Shown here one piece after another: positions 42,904 through 53,183 of a stretch of DNA of 64,000 nt (within the stretch, counting starts at the first letter, position 1; every line of letters starts with the position of its first letter). Position numbers and translations under genes: made by a program. Origin of the DNA: Allomyces macrogynus ATCC 38327. Taxonomy: Eukaryota > Blastocladiomycota > Blastocladiomycetes > Blastocladiales > Blastocladiaceae. The notes beneath the pieces are model-generated. The model searched no databases. It was not told where the DNA came from and saw only the letters and a list, made by a program, of their open reading frames with translations. Location: the NCBI GenBank assembly GCA_000151295.1, contig GG745332.1:1379391-1443390 (forward strand), given 5' to 3'.

Positions 42904-43140
42904 TCAAGCAATCCGCTGGGCCTCCTCGACAAACGCGCCCACCGCCTCGACGCTCATATCTGGCTTGGTCCCATGCCCGAGGTTCACAATATACCGCTTG
43001 GTCCCACCAAACTCGGTAATCATCGCGCGCACCTCCCGCTTGATGTTCTCGACCGGCTCAAACAGCACGTCCGGCTCCAAATTGCCTTGCAGCGTCAGAT
43101 CCTCGCCCGCCATCTCCCTCGCCACCTTGGGTTCCGTGCT
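42904..43140 (-). pseudogene. HEM12: Uroporphyrinogen decarboxylase, C-terminal fragment only
   Basis: The last ~78 codons match the end of UROD: EPKVAREMAGEDLTLQGNLE (the family's LQGN.DP block), VENIKREVRAMITEFGGTKR, YIVNLGHGTKPDMSVEAVGA then FVEEAQ, stop at 42904. UROD removes four carboxyl groups from uroporphyrinogen III in the cytosol. The sequence stops being UROD-like at about 43135, where an acceptor-like GCGCAG precedes it. The missing ~280 residues are not upstream: 43140-43455 encodes a different Q/H-rich protein on the same strand, followed by the 409-base gap. Either the assembly joined two loci here or the gene is truly truncated; assembly error is more likely. Typed as pseudogene because the visible gene is incomplete. 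Confidence 0.75.
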
Positions 43141-44243
43141 GCGCGTGCGCAAGCTGCTGCCGCAGGTCGACGCCGTGCGCGGCGGCCGTCGGGTGATCCG
43201 GGCACCCCGGCGCCCCACATGGTCGACGCGTCCGGATGCTGCTGCTGGTGCGCGTGCCCGGGCACCGGCATGCCGTGCGCTGCGTACCAGGCCGCCTGCT
43301 GCAAGTCGGCGCCGGCATGCTCACCGGAAATGGCGTGCGCGCCACGGCCGCCCATCTCGTGGTGCATCGCCTGCTGCTTGTTCCACGCAGCGCGCTGCGC
43401 CATGGCCGCCACGTCCTGCGGTGCCTGCGGCGGGGGGCCCTGCTGATGCTGGTGCNNNNNNNNNNNNNNNNNNNNNNNNNNNNNNNNNNNNNNNNNNNNN
43501 NNNNNNNNNNNNNNNNNNNNNNNNNNNNNNNNNNNNNNNNNNNNNNNNNNNNNNNNNNNNNNNNNNNNNNNNNNNNNNNNNNNNNNNNNNNNNNNNNNNN
43601 NNNNNNNNNNNNNNNNNNNNNNNNNNNNNNNNNNNNNNNNNNNNNNNNNNNNNNNNNNNNNNNNNNNNNNNNNNNNNNNNNNNNNNNNNNNNNNNNNNNN
43701 NNNNNNNNNNNNNNNNNNNNNNNNNNNNNNNNNNNNNNNNNNNNNNNNNNNNNNNNNNNNNNNNNNNNNNNNNNNNNNNNNNNNNNNNNNNNNNNNNNNN
43801 NNNNNNNNNNNNNNNNNNNNNNNNNNNNNNNNNNNNNNNNNNNNNNNNNNNNNNNNNNNNNNNNCGAGAGGCGGAGAACAGGTGCGTGGCGAACCAGATC
43901 AGACCAGCCGAACAGTCGCGGGCGTCGTGCCGGGCGCCGCGTCCCCGGATCTCGCCCTCTCGAGCGACGAGGCCTGGGAAAGGGGTCTGAGAGGAGTGCG
44001 GGGAAAGTCGGTCAGGGTGTGGTCCGGTGTCGGCGGGGTGTGGTCCGGGTGTCGGCGGAAAGGCACCCGCGTGAGCGAACACGGTCAACAGACCGACCGT
44101 CGCGGGCGCGGGCGCGGGCGCGGGCGCCGTGGGCAGCGACGGGTCGACAGAGGGCATCATTGGCGGCGCGGCAGGCACGCGCGCGTAACCGCCTTCGGCA
44201 AACTGCGTCGGCGGCGCCGACGGGGTCGGGTCGGGTCTGCCAT
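43140..44243 (-). CDS. Pro/Gln-rich hypothetical protein interrupted by the gap
   Basis: ATG at 44243 starts MADPTPSAPPTQFAEGGYAR with an APAPAPAPA run, likely exon 1 to about 44098 (donor gtcggt). Across the N stretch the same strand encodes VAAMAQRAAWNKQQAMHHEM and DLQQAAWYAAHGMPVPGHAH down to about 43150, where UROD sequence begins. Whether both halves are one gene cannot be proven through the gap. Composition suggests a disordered regulatory protein; no domain visible. Confidence 0.4.
43456..43864. other. Assembly gap (409 N)
   Basis: Run of N. Any ORF drawn through it is meaningless. Confidence 0.99.
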
Positions 44244-45166
44244 GGTTTGAGCGAGCAGGAGCCTGGATTATGAAGATCACATGGTCGCGGTCTTGGTCGC
44301 GGTCCTGGTCGCGGTCGTGGCCGAGCTCGGCGAGTCTCACTGGTGGGTGCCGCGCAGCACGCATTCGACGAAGAGGAGCGGGAGCGAGCGCGAAGAGGGT
44401 GGGAGTTGGCCGGCCGAAGACGCGAAAGGGACCACATCGGGAAGCGCCCTTCCATGAGAGACGGGAGACACAACTGCATTCAAGCCACAGAGCACACGTG
44501 CGCTGACCGCCAGAGCCATCGGAGCCGCCACACCGCTCGCCTTTGCTGGGATACCTGCTTGACCTTGAACCCTCTCCTCCTGAACGAATCTCGTTGTTGT
44601 CACAATGGGTTCGTAACGACCCCGCAACACGCACGGACCACCACCATCACCGCCACCAGCGCACTGCGACCACCGCGGCCGCGAGCACGATCCGCGGCCG
44701 AACCGGCGATTGCAGCAACTCAGCGCTCCGAAATCGACGAAACAACCTTGAAACCCCACACGCTGCGAACCCGCCAACCGACCGCGCAACGGATGGACCG
44801 GTGTGGCCTCCCCCACGCACCCGTCGTCACGGCCGTCCATCCGTCACCAACCCCGCATTTTCGGCGGAATCGTCATCCTTGACGCTATCCCGAAATGCGA
44901 TCCCGCGGTTGGCGCCATTTTGGCCTTTTTTAGCGCTTGGCGGATTGCGGTCGCGGAGGCCGCTGTCGTTTCAGCCGTCGTTGCGCTCTCGTCGTGATTC
45001 TGCTGCGGTTCGGTCGCGGAGCGCTCGTCTTTTCTGCGATCGTTTCACCGTTTCGACGCTACGCTGGTGGTTGCCGAAAAACAGTGGTGGTGGTGGCGGT
45101 GGTTCCGTCGCTCTCTTTGTGCGCAAAAATCGCGACTCTGACGCTTCTCGTTGTGCTTGTGCGCAG
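44244..45166. other. Upstream region and probable first intron of RPL8
   Basis: Includes a simple repeat (GGTCGCGGTCTT type, 44286-44325). RPL8 needs a leading ATG-G exon; ATGG followed by GTTCGT at 44605-44610 is a candidate donor, which would make a 557-bp intron, longer than others in the window. Confidence 0.4.
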
Positions 45167-46016
45167 GTCGTGTTATCCGTGCTCAGCGCAAGGGTGCCGG
45201 TGGCATCTTCAAGTCCCACAGCAAGCACCGCAAGGGTGCCGCGCAGCTGCGCCCGCTCGACTACACCGAGCGCCATGGCTACATCAAGGGCTTGATCAAG
45301 GAGATCATCCACGACCCGGGACGCGGTGCTCCGCTCGCGCGCGTCGTCTTCCGCGACCCCTACAAGTACAAGCTGCGCCAGGCCATGTTCATTGCCACCG
45401 AGGGCATGTACACGGGCCAGTTTGTCTACTGCGGCAAGAAGGGTGCGCATTTTGCTACGTTTCCGACTGAAACAGCGGCCGATTTCGAACTGTTTGGCTG
45501 ACTTTGGCTCGCTTTTTCTGCTCGGTAGCTTCGCTCGCGATCGGCAACGTCCTGCCCCTCGAGAACCTGCCTGAGGGTACGGTCGTGTGCAACGTCGAGG
45601 AGAAGGCGGGTGACCGCGGCGCCCTTGCTCGCACGTCGGGCGGTTACGCGACGGTCATTGGCCACAACCACGACGAGGGTGTCACGCGCATCAAGCTGCC
45701 GTCGGGCGCCAAGAAGGTGGTCAAGTCGTCGTGCCGCGCTACGGTCGGTATCGTTGCTGGCGGTGGTCGTATCGACAAGCCCATGCTCAAGGCCGGCCGT
45801 GCCTACCACCTGAACAAGGCCAAGCGCAACCGCTGGCCCAAGACGCGTGGTGTGGCCATGAACCCCGTCGACCATCCGCACGGTGGTGGTAACCACCAGC
45901 ACATTGGTCACGCGTCGACGGTCGCGCGCAACTCGCCCGCCGGTAAGAAGGTCGGTCTTATTGCCGCCCGCCGCACGGGTCTGCTGCGCGGTACCAAGAA
46001 GATCGCCGACAAGTAA
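45167..46016 (+). CDS. RPL8: Cytosolic large-subunit ribosomal protein uL2 (L8)
   Basis: Exons 45167-45442 and 45529-46016 (intron gtgcgc..gtag, 86 bp). With an upstream ATGG exon (candidate 44605-44608) the protein is 255 aa, the normal eukaryotic uL2 length. Visible blocks: [56 protein letters not shown] across the intron, [20 protein letters not shown], and the universally conserved [20 protein letters not shown] whose histidine reaches the peptidyl-transferase region. It supports the peptidyl-transferase centre of the 60S subunit. The start exon is inferred, since the visible part begins at the second codon (G of MGRV). Confidence 0.95.
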
Positions 46017-46813
46017 AGGAATTCGATTGCGATTTCGCTTGTCTTGGTTGTTCTCTTCGGTCTCTCTGGTCGGTCGTGTCATGAGAAGGCATCGGGCGCG
46101 GTTGGTTGGGAAATGCAATACAGCTGCTGCTGCTGCTGCTGCGGCGTGCCTTGACAAAACGCCCTGTTCACACTTCAAAGCAAAGCTACATCCCAAAGAC
46201 GTTGCATCTTGAGCCTGACCCGGTTGGAAACGTTAAAATGGAAACGAGAACAGCCTCACCTGCCTCGCACAACGTCGTTGCTCGCGGCCGTTGGCATGTC
46301 CATCTGTCTGCTGGTCGTATTACGACTTCTTGGCAACGCCTGCATTTTTGTCTTGCGTTTCCCGTTGCTTTTGTGTCCCAATGCCATGCCGACCGCTCGC
46401 ACACAACGTCGGCATCTGAACGCGATTGACGATCCGTCTTCAGTCATCATTCTTAAACAGGCTTCCCGCAAGCGAACTCGCGAAATCTCCCTCAGCTCAT
46501 GTTAAAAGCACGAAGACCATCTCCCACGGGCCTCTGTTTCCGCCCGCAAAAAAAACATCAAAACGCAATCAAAGTGACAGCTCATCATCGACATTGAAAC
46601 GGCCGTCCGTTGCGCGTCACGGACGGTGCAAGACAATCAAAACGGGATCATGGGGGCAGGCGAGGACACAGACACAAACGCAAAAAGGAATAACGAAGTC
46701 GGCCAAAAGGCCGAAACGACACGCTGCGCGAGCGCCACTATCCCTCCACAACGGGAGCGTGGGGTGCTTGACGCGTATAATCATCAGCAGTGCCGTCATG
46801 GTCGATAGCGCGT
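46017..46813. other. Convergent 3' spacer
   Basis: Contains a CTG trinucleotide run (46122-46143). Several ORFs here are not supported. Confidence 0.45.
46122..46143. repeat. (CTG)7 microsatellite
   Basis: About seven CTG units in the 3' flank of RPL8. Confidence 0.85.
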
Positions 46814-47894
46814 TCACGACCCGACAATCGAGCCGCCGTTCGGATGGAGCACCTAAATCAAATGACGCGGTCAGCCAAATCAATAACATCGAGGTTGCGC
46901 GACGCATGCGCCCCGCAATTGCAAATACCTGGCCCGTGAAGTAGGACGAGTCACTGCTCGCGAGGAACACGTAGGCCGTCGCACATTCGACCGGCTGGCC
47001 CATGCGCCCGAGCGCCGTGTTGGCACCAAACGACTTGATCTGGTCCTCGTTGAACGACGCCGGAATGAGCGGCGTCCAGATCGGCCCGGGCGCGACGGCG
47101 TTCACACGAATCCCCTTGTCGGCAACCTGTAGCGCGAGCGACCGCGTGAATGCGACCATCGCGCCTTTGGTCGACGCGTAGTCGACGAGCTCCTTCTTGC
47201 CCTTGTAGGCCGTGACGCTCGCCGTGTTGATGATCTTGCCGCCGCGCTTCATGTGCGCGAGCGCGTACTTGGTGACGTACATGTAATTGAGAATGTTGGA
47301 CGCGAACGTGCGCTGGATCTGGTCGACATCGATGTCGACGAAATCTTGCGAGACGTGTTGCTCTGAGGCATTGTTGATCAGCAGGTCGAGGCCGCCCAGC
47401 TTGCCCACGGCCTCGGTCACGAGCTTCTCGCAGTTAGCCGCGACGCCGAGGTCGTAGGCGAACTGGTGGCATGCGCGACCCTCCTGCTCTACGAGCTTGC
47501 GCGTCTCGTCGGCGTCCTTTTGCTCCTTGGGCAGGTACCTAGTCGGTCGGATCCGATCAAGCGAGTGAGTCTCCTGCACAGGACGCGTCGCGCGTTGCGC
47601 GCGGGCCTCCAAAATTATCATCAAAACGTACGCGATGGCCACGTCGGCGCCCTCCTTGGCAAACAGGATCGCGACGGCGCGCCCGATCCCCGAGTCGCCG
47701 CCCGTGATGAGCGCCTTCTTGCCGGCGAGCTTACCGGCGGCCTTGTAGGTATCGATCGTCGCCTGATCCTCGACGGGCAAGTCAGCAGATATGGGCTGCG
47801 TCTTCATTTCCTTTTGCACGCCCGGCTGGTCCTGCCGCGGTTCTTCGGCCTTGGCCTGCTGCTGCTGCATGGGCGGCGCCGACGACGCGATCAT
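46814..47894 (-). CDS. Short-chain dehydrogenase/reductase (YdaD/YhdF-like glucose/ribitol type)
   Basis: Exons 47894-47632, 47538-46929 and 46852-46814; introns of 93 bp (gtacgt..ctag, stop-free and frame-preserving) and 76 bp (gtattt..ttag). Total 303 aa. Motifs: TGGDSGIGRAVAILFA (Rossmann NAD(P) loop), YLPKEQKDADETRKLVEQEG (restored by removing the first intron), LLINNASEQHVSQ (NNA), Ser in INTASVTAYKGKKELVD with YASTKGA (catalytic YxxxK), GIRVNAVAPGPIWTPLIP, and the usual ending SYFTGQ-VLHPNGGSIVGS supplied by the tiny last exon. The N-terminal ~45 residues are Gln/Pro-rich, as in general stress-type SDRs. Substrate not predictable; likely an NADP-dependent sugar or polyol oxidoreductase. 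Confidence 0.87.
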
Positions 47895-48526
47895 GGCGGT
47901 GGTGGGTCGGTGGTGGGTCGGTGGTGGGTCGGTGGTGGGTCGGTGCGGCGGAGCGCAGACGGACGGACTGACGGATGGGTTGGTCGAGGGTCGTGGCGGT
48001 GTGAGGGCGCGTGGAGATGGACGGCGGGTGGAGAGGGTGCGGCTGGGCGCGCAGAAGGCAGCCGATCGCACGCCGAGTGCGCGAGGCATCGTGCCGCCTT
48101 GTTGGTGCTCGACGCGGTCCATCAAAGCGGCCATCAGCTGTGCTTGGCTATTGGCGCGCGCTCACATCGGCAGTCGCGCCCGTCAACCGCGCGACGTGAC
48201 GCGGCGCGGCACACGGCCTTCATGTCGCACTTCGGCGCGCGCTCTCATGCAACAGCCTTGGAGTTTTTGCTGGTGTTCGTGACGACGATTGCGCGAGACG
48301 CGTTCAGGCTTGGCCGTGGAGGGGCCGTTGCCAAGCCGTGCCACGGCGCATGCCGACCCCACAACCGCCCTCGTGATGAGGCGTGACCCAGATCGCACTC
48401 GCTCGCACACCGCAACCACTCCACCTTCGGATCGCTGCGTGTGGGACAGGCCGCCGCCGACGCCGACGGACAACGATTGCATTCGACCTTGCGCTGCACG
48501 ATCACAAAAATCGGCCACCATCCACC
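47895..48526. other. Divergent promoter region, with an 11-bp tandem repeat
   Basis: About four copies of GGTGGGTCGGT at 47897-47943, then GC-rich DNA between the SDR (-) and UTP5 (+) starts. Confidence 0.55.
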
Positions 48527-50781
48527 ATGAAGGCGCATCTCGGCACCGCGGCCGTCAGCGCAACCTACACCTACAGCGCCGATCAGGCCTACCTTGCCGT
48601 GACGCAGACCTCGGCCGATGCGCAGCACATTACGCTCTGGAAGACGGCCGCCACATCGGTCATTGTCGACCACCGCCCACCAGAGCACACGACCGTGGCC
48701 TCGGTCGCATGGGGGGCTGTCGCCAAGGTAAAATCATGACTGCGCCAGCCGGGGCCCGCATCCGACAAGATGTCCTGACCTCGTCAATTTCCACTCACCC
48801 AGGGGAAGAAGGGCACACAGCCAACCGTCATCGTCCTCGCCATTTGCCTGTCGAATGGCCAGATCCAGCTTCTCTCGGCGCTCGACGGCAAGGTCATGTC
48901 GACGCTCTCGGGCGCGCACTCGTCGCCCGTCAATGACTTTGTCTTTGTGCCCGACACGGCATCGGCCTACTCGTGCGGCCAAGACGACTGGATCGTCAAG
49001 TGGAACGTGGCCAAGGGCACCGTCGAGCAGTACGCTCCCCTTCACTTACTCGTGGCGACGTTTCCAAGCCGTCAATTTGACCCCTTTGTGCATTGTGTAG
49101 CAAATTCAAGGTCGCCGACTCCAAGGCATCCCCGCAAAAACTCGGTCTTTCGCCTGACGCCTCTCTGCTCGCCGTCTGCGACTCGTCCGTGACTCTCTTC
49201 TCGACCGCCGACCACCGACAAGTCGCACGATTCCCCGCGCATGCCTCGTCCATCACGACCGCGCGCTTTACCGCTGACGGTCGCCGCCTTTTGACGGCCG
49301 CGAGCGCCGACCGTTTTGTCAACGTCTACGATCTCGCCAACCCAGCGCACCCGCAACCGCTCCCAGCCCTCTCGCTCGACGCCAACGTGGTAACCCTCGC
49401 CGTCGCGCCCACCGACCAGGTCACTGTCCTTGCCGAGGACGGGACGCTCGGGCTATGGTCTTCCGCCGCCCCACCTGCGGCCAGTTCTGGGTCAGCTCGT
49501 GGCAAGAAAAAGCGCACCAAGTACTCGGCACGCGTGCCCGAGGCGACGTGGCGCGTCGAGGCCAAGGAGACGCAGGAGATGGTGCCCATGACGTCGGTCG
49601 CGTTTGTCGCAGAGCCGGAACCGCGTGTCCTGTTCACGCGCGGCGCGTCGCTGAACCCCGTGTTCGAAGCCCTGCCGTACCTCGAGAACGGCGAACTGCT
49701 CGCGTCCGAGACGCTGATTCGGTCGACGCAGACGGCGCACCTTGTTGGGGCCGCACAGAGCACGCACGGGTACCGCCAGTCGCCGGGGACGGCCGTCGTT
49801 CACGCGGGGGACACGGACTTTGCCAAGCCGCAACTTGCGTCGTCGGTTGCAGTTAACGGCACGGTCGACGAGCAGAATCAGTCCCTCGCTGAGCGGCTCG
49901 CGCAGCTCAAGGTGGTGGCGGCGCCGAATGCGCCCGCGTCGGCTGCCGGTGCAGCGGCGGGCAAGCCCGACGTGACGTCGCTGCACGTTATCTTGACGCA
50001 GGCATTGCACTCGAGCGACCAGGAATTGCTCGAGACGGTGCTGGGCACGTCGTCGCTCACCTACGATATGATCATGAGCACCGTGCGCAAGTTGCCGACG
50101 GCCCAGGTCGTGCCGTTCTTGACGGCGCTCATGGCGCGGTTCCAGCGCCGGCATACACGCGCGGACCACTTGTTGGACTGGATTCGCGCCGTGATTATTG
50201 TGCACTGCGGGTACGTTTCTTTTTGACGGATGTGACCGCTGGGGAGGACCTGATACTGACAGGGATGCCTACCCTGTAGCTACCTCTTGACCATCCCGGA
50301 CCTCGTGCGCAAGTTGTCGGCCTTCTACCACGTCCTGGAAGCGCGCGTGAACACGGCGCGCGACCTGGTCAAGCTGCAAGGACGGCTCGAGCTCGTTCTG
50401 TCGCAAATGGAACTGCAGCACACGGTGGCCACCGACGATTCGGCCATGCTGGTCGTCAACGAGGACGACGAGGGCGACGACGAAGCCGCTGACGGCATGT
50501 ACGAGGACTTGGCCAACCCGTCGCGCGGGAGCGCAAGCACGCTGCGGCACGTGCAGCGCCGCGCGACGCTCCAGCAGCTCGGCGAGGACGTGAACGGGTA
50601 CGATGATGACGAGGAGGAGGATTCAGGCGACGACGACGTGGATGAGATGGCGGTGGATAGCGAGAAGAGTGACGCGAGTGATGAGGAGAGTGGGGAGGAG
50701 GATAGCGACGAGAGTGGAGATGGCGACGAGGAGATGCTCGACGGGTTGGAGGATGATGACGAGGACAGCGACGACGAGTAA
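48527..50781 (+). CDS. UTP5: SSU-processome protein UTP5/WDR43
   Basis: Exons 48527-48727, 48803-49029, 49101-50210 and 50280-50781 join in frame to 679 aa. The N-terminal half is a WD40 propeller (QHITLWKTAATSVIVDHRPP; AYSCGQDDWIVKWNVAKGT; RLLTAASADRFVNVYDLANP; VLAEDGTLGLWSS). The Utp12 domain follows: LHVILTQALHSSDQELLETV, SLTYDMIMSTVRKLPTAQVV, RADHLLDWIRAVIIVHCGYL and DLVRKLSAFYHVLEARV. The tail is highly acidic (long D/E runs), typical of nucleolar factors. WDR43/Utp5 belongs to the t-UTP subcomplex needed for early pre-18S rRNA processing and rDNA transcription in the nucleolus. UTP12 itself is a similar architecture, but length and the single propeller favour UTP5. Confidence 0.85.
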
Positions 50782-50809
50782 GGTCTCGTCCGTTTGCTGT
50801 CGTTATTCT

Positions 50810-50876
50810 TTTCCTTTCGGTTTTCTTTTCGGTTTTTTTTTTCGGGTTCTTTTCGGGTTCTTTTCGGGTTCGTTCC
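50810..50876. repeat. TTCGGKTTYTT-type simple repeat
   Basis: Pyrimidine-rich imperfect repeats (TTCGGTTTTCTT, TTCGGGTTCTT) just after the UTP5 stop; possibly part of the 3' end signal. Confidence 0.6.
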
Positions 50877-51036
50877 CTTACTTTCGTTTTGTCTTTTCGG
50901 TGTTGTTGTGTGGGGAAATCTCGGGGATACACATGCTATTCATTGCCTTTGCTGCTATACCCTGTTGTTGCCGCTAATGCCATCCACCGTGACCCGCTCG
51001 CGCATTTCAAAACACCATTTCATTTCACGGTCCGTC

Positions 51037-52035
51037 CTACGACGCAGCGTCTTTGTCGCTCGTTTCTCCACCAAACGCCCTCCGCAGCGCGCGAATCGTG
51101 CTCGGCGTGGTCCGGCAGCACCCACCAACCCCCACCACCCCCAACGGCGCCCATTCTTCCTTGGCGACCCGCGCATACTCGTCGTCCGTCCACCCAGACC
51201 CTTCAATCCAGCACCGCTTCGCGCCATCCCACTGCTCGCCGATGTTCGGGTACACGACCACTGGCACGTTCGGCTGCGCGGCATGGATCTTGCGGAGCAG
51301 GCCCGTCAGGTACTCCGGCGGCGTGCAGTTGATCCCGAGAATCACGGCGGGGAACGGCTTGCCATTGAACGGCGGGAGCGACGCGACCGTGCCGAAATTC
51401 GCGTCGGCAATCGCGCGCGCGACAGTCTCGATCGCGTCGCCTGCGCCTGTCTCGGCGTCGTTGCGCGCGCTGACGGAAATCCACGCGAGCGCCACGGGCA
51501 GACCCTCGGCGCGCACGTCGCGCAGAGCGTCGAGAATCGCGTGCACCTCGACGATCGTCGGCACCGTCTCGAACGCGAGCCAGTCGACCTTGCCCAATAT
51601 CTCGGCACCAAACGCGCGAAGCCGGTCGGCATGGAACGCGGCCAACTCGGCACGCGTCGTCGTCTTGGCAAACGCACCCGTGAACTCGGACCCGTCGGCG
51701 AGCGTCGCGCCGAAACTGCCCAGCGACAGGGCCACTTGCTTGCCGGGCACGGCGCTCTTGTCGCGCACGTCGAGCGCGAGCTGCACGCCTTGGCGCAGGA
51801 TCGACTCGGCGGCGGCGCGGTCAATCTTGTAAGTCGCGCTCAGGTTGCTCGGAGCGGCTTGGTACGTGGAGGTCAGGAAAATGTCGGCGCCCGCGGCCAG
51901 GTACGACGCGTGCACGGTCTGGATCGCGCCGGGGTCGGTGGTGATGCAGCTGGCCGACCACAGGGGAGTGTTGGTGATGGCCTTGCCGTGCACGCGCACG
52001 AGCTCCTCGGCAAACGCGCCGTCGAGAATCCACAT
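51037..52035 (-). CDS. Homocysteine S-methyltransferase
   Basis: 332 aa from the ATG at 52035, beginning MWILDGAFAEELVRVHG (the family's LDGG.GTEL start). It transfers a methyl group from S-methylmethionine or AdoMet to homocysteine, giving methionine, in the cytosol. Zn-binding cysteines are visible in ILGINCTPPEYL and GVVGVGGCCRTTPSTI. Other blocks: NTPLWSASCITTDPGAIQTV, HASYLAAGADIFLTSTYQA, VDWLAFETVPTIVEVHAIL and VVYPNIGEQWD. The frame is open ~160 bp further upstream; the family start is used. Equivalent to yeast Mht1/Sam4, but which one cannot be told. Confidence 0.9.
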   Translation of the reverse strand: MWILDGAFAEELVRVHGKAITNTPLWSASCITTDPGAIQTVHASYLAAGADIFLTSTYQAAPSNLSATYKIDRAAAESILRQGVQLALDVRDKSAVPGKQVALSLGSFGATLADGSEFTGAFAKTTTRAELAAFHADRLRAFGAEILGKVDWLAFETVPTIVEVHAILDALRDVRAEGLPVALAWISVSARNDAETGAGDAIETVARAIADANFGTVASLPPFNGKPFPAVILGINCTPPEYLTGLLRKIHAAQPNVPVVVYPNIGEQWDGAKRCWIEGSGWTDDEYARVAKEEWAPLGVVGVGGCCRTTPSTIRALRRAFGGETSDKDAAS

Positions 52036-52455
52036 CTTGCAGGCCGAGTTGATGGTTGCTTGAAGTCGCGAGTGCTGGATCTTTGGCAGTACGGCTCGTG
52101 GTGGAGAAGACACGAGCGCATCGAGCGCATCATGTCGTACTTTTGAAGACCTGAGGTTCTGAGGAGGGCAACGGGACCGGCGCAGCACGCTCTTCATTCC
52201 GGCCGACACGCCGTGGACGCGCTTGTCGTGGCGCCATCCACGACGACGACGGCGCCATCGTTATATGAGCGGGCGTTCCTCGTGATGGCCGTGGTTGAGC
52301 AAGGCCAGGGTTCCCCGCCGAGGCTTGCTGGATTGGATGACTGTTGGCCATGCCAACCAAAGCGCCTTGACGACGCAACCGAGTGAACTATCGACGGCGA
52401 CGCTGCCGTCGTGTGCAACTTGTCGCCGTGCGCCGCCAACAATACGCTGCTCGCC
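52036..52455. other. Divergent promoter region
   Basis: Between homocysteine methyltransferase (-) and the Myb-like gene (+). No clear motif. Confidence 0.4.
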
Positions 52456-52888
52456 ATGAGCGAACCGTTGCTGGTACGGGCAGTGTCGGCAGCGGCACCA
52501 TTCCGACCATTTCGACACCAGGAGCACTGACTGACTCACTTTGTCGTCCCTTGTCGGCGCTGTCGCGACGTCCAAACTGCACCAGATCAAGGACGTAGAG
52601 GTCGCGGACCTGCCGCAGTGGACGGCCGACGACGACGCCAAGCTGCGTGCGTCGTTGCGCAAGCTTGGCGTTCCGCGCACCAACGTGCCTACCACATTCC
52701 AGATCCGCGACCCAGACCTGCGGTTCGGCACGGCGAGCTGGGACGAGGTCGCCAAGGACGCCAAGCTGCCGGGCAAGTCGGGCATTGTGTGCTGCTTCCG
52801 GTTCTACGGGCCCATGGCCGGGTCGTTGCAGACGACACCCAGCGACCCGGTAATTGTTGCCACGGGGGCGACAGCGACTGCCAAGTAG
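52456..52888 (+). CDS. Small Myb/SANT-like protein, two exons
   Basis: A proposed 18-nt first exon (52456-52473, MSEPLL) and second exon 52586-52888, intron gtacgg..ccag (112 bp), 106 aa. The body has a single Myb/SANT-like repeat: LPQWTADDDAKLRASLRKLG, then an insertion, SWDEVAKDAKLPGKSGIVC and CFRFYGP, with Trp at the first and second helix positions. A single-repeat, 106-aa Myb protein could bind DNA or be a chromatin-complex subunit. The first exon is inferred because the downstream frame lacks an ATG. Confidence 0.55.
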
Positions 52889-53183
52889 GTGGAGAACATG
52901 GGCACACTATCATGTTAGCCGGCGTGCGCGTCGTGGTTGAGCAGTATGAATGAGTGAATACAGGCCAGGGCGTGTCTTTTTGCGATGGTGATCCTGTCAA
53001 CTTGTGCATCTGGTCGTGTCTGAGCGCACCATGGTGGCAAATTGCGCTCCATTGCACATTTTAGACCACGACGACCCCGCTTTTGGCAAAGCATCGACTA
53101 GCTGCAGCACGTCGCGAACGACACAAGAGATCGTGAAGTCAAGTTTGGTCCGCCGTCATCGAGAACGAGCCGGTCAGCCAACC

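Noticed and set aside
42599..44634. Large ORFs crossing the N gap in several frames
   Set aside because: They exist only because N is read as X.
47897..47943. Regularly spaced 11-mer repeats considered as CRISPR
   Set aside because: Direct tandem microsatellite without spacers, in a eukaryotic promoter.
51053..51832. 259-aa plus-strand ORF
   Set aside because: Third frame opposite homocysteine S-methyltransferase, no conserved motif.
50794..52146. 450-aa plus-strand ORF
   Set aside because: Overlaps homocysteine S-methyltransferase in antisense and starts in simple repeat; no domain.
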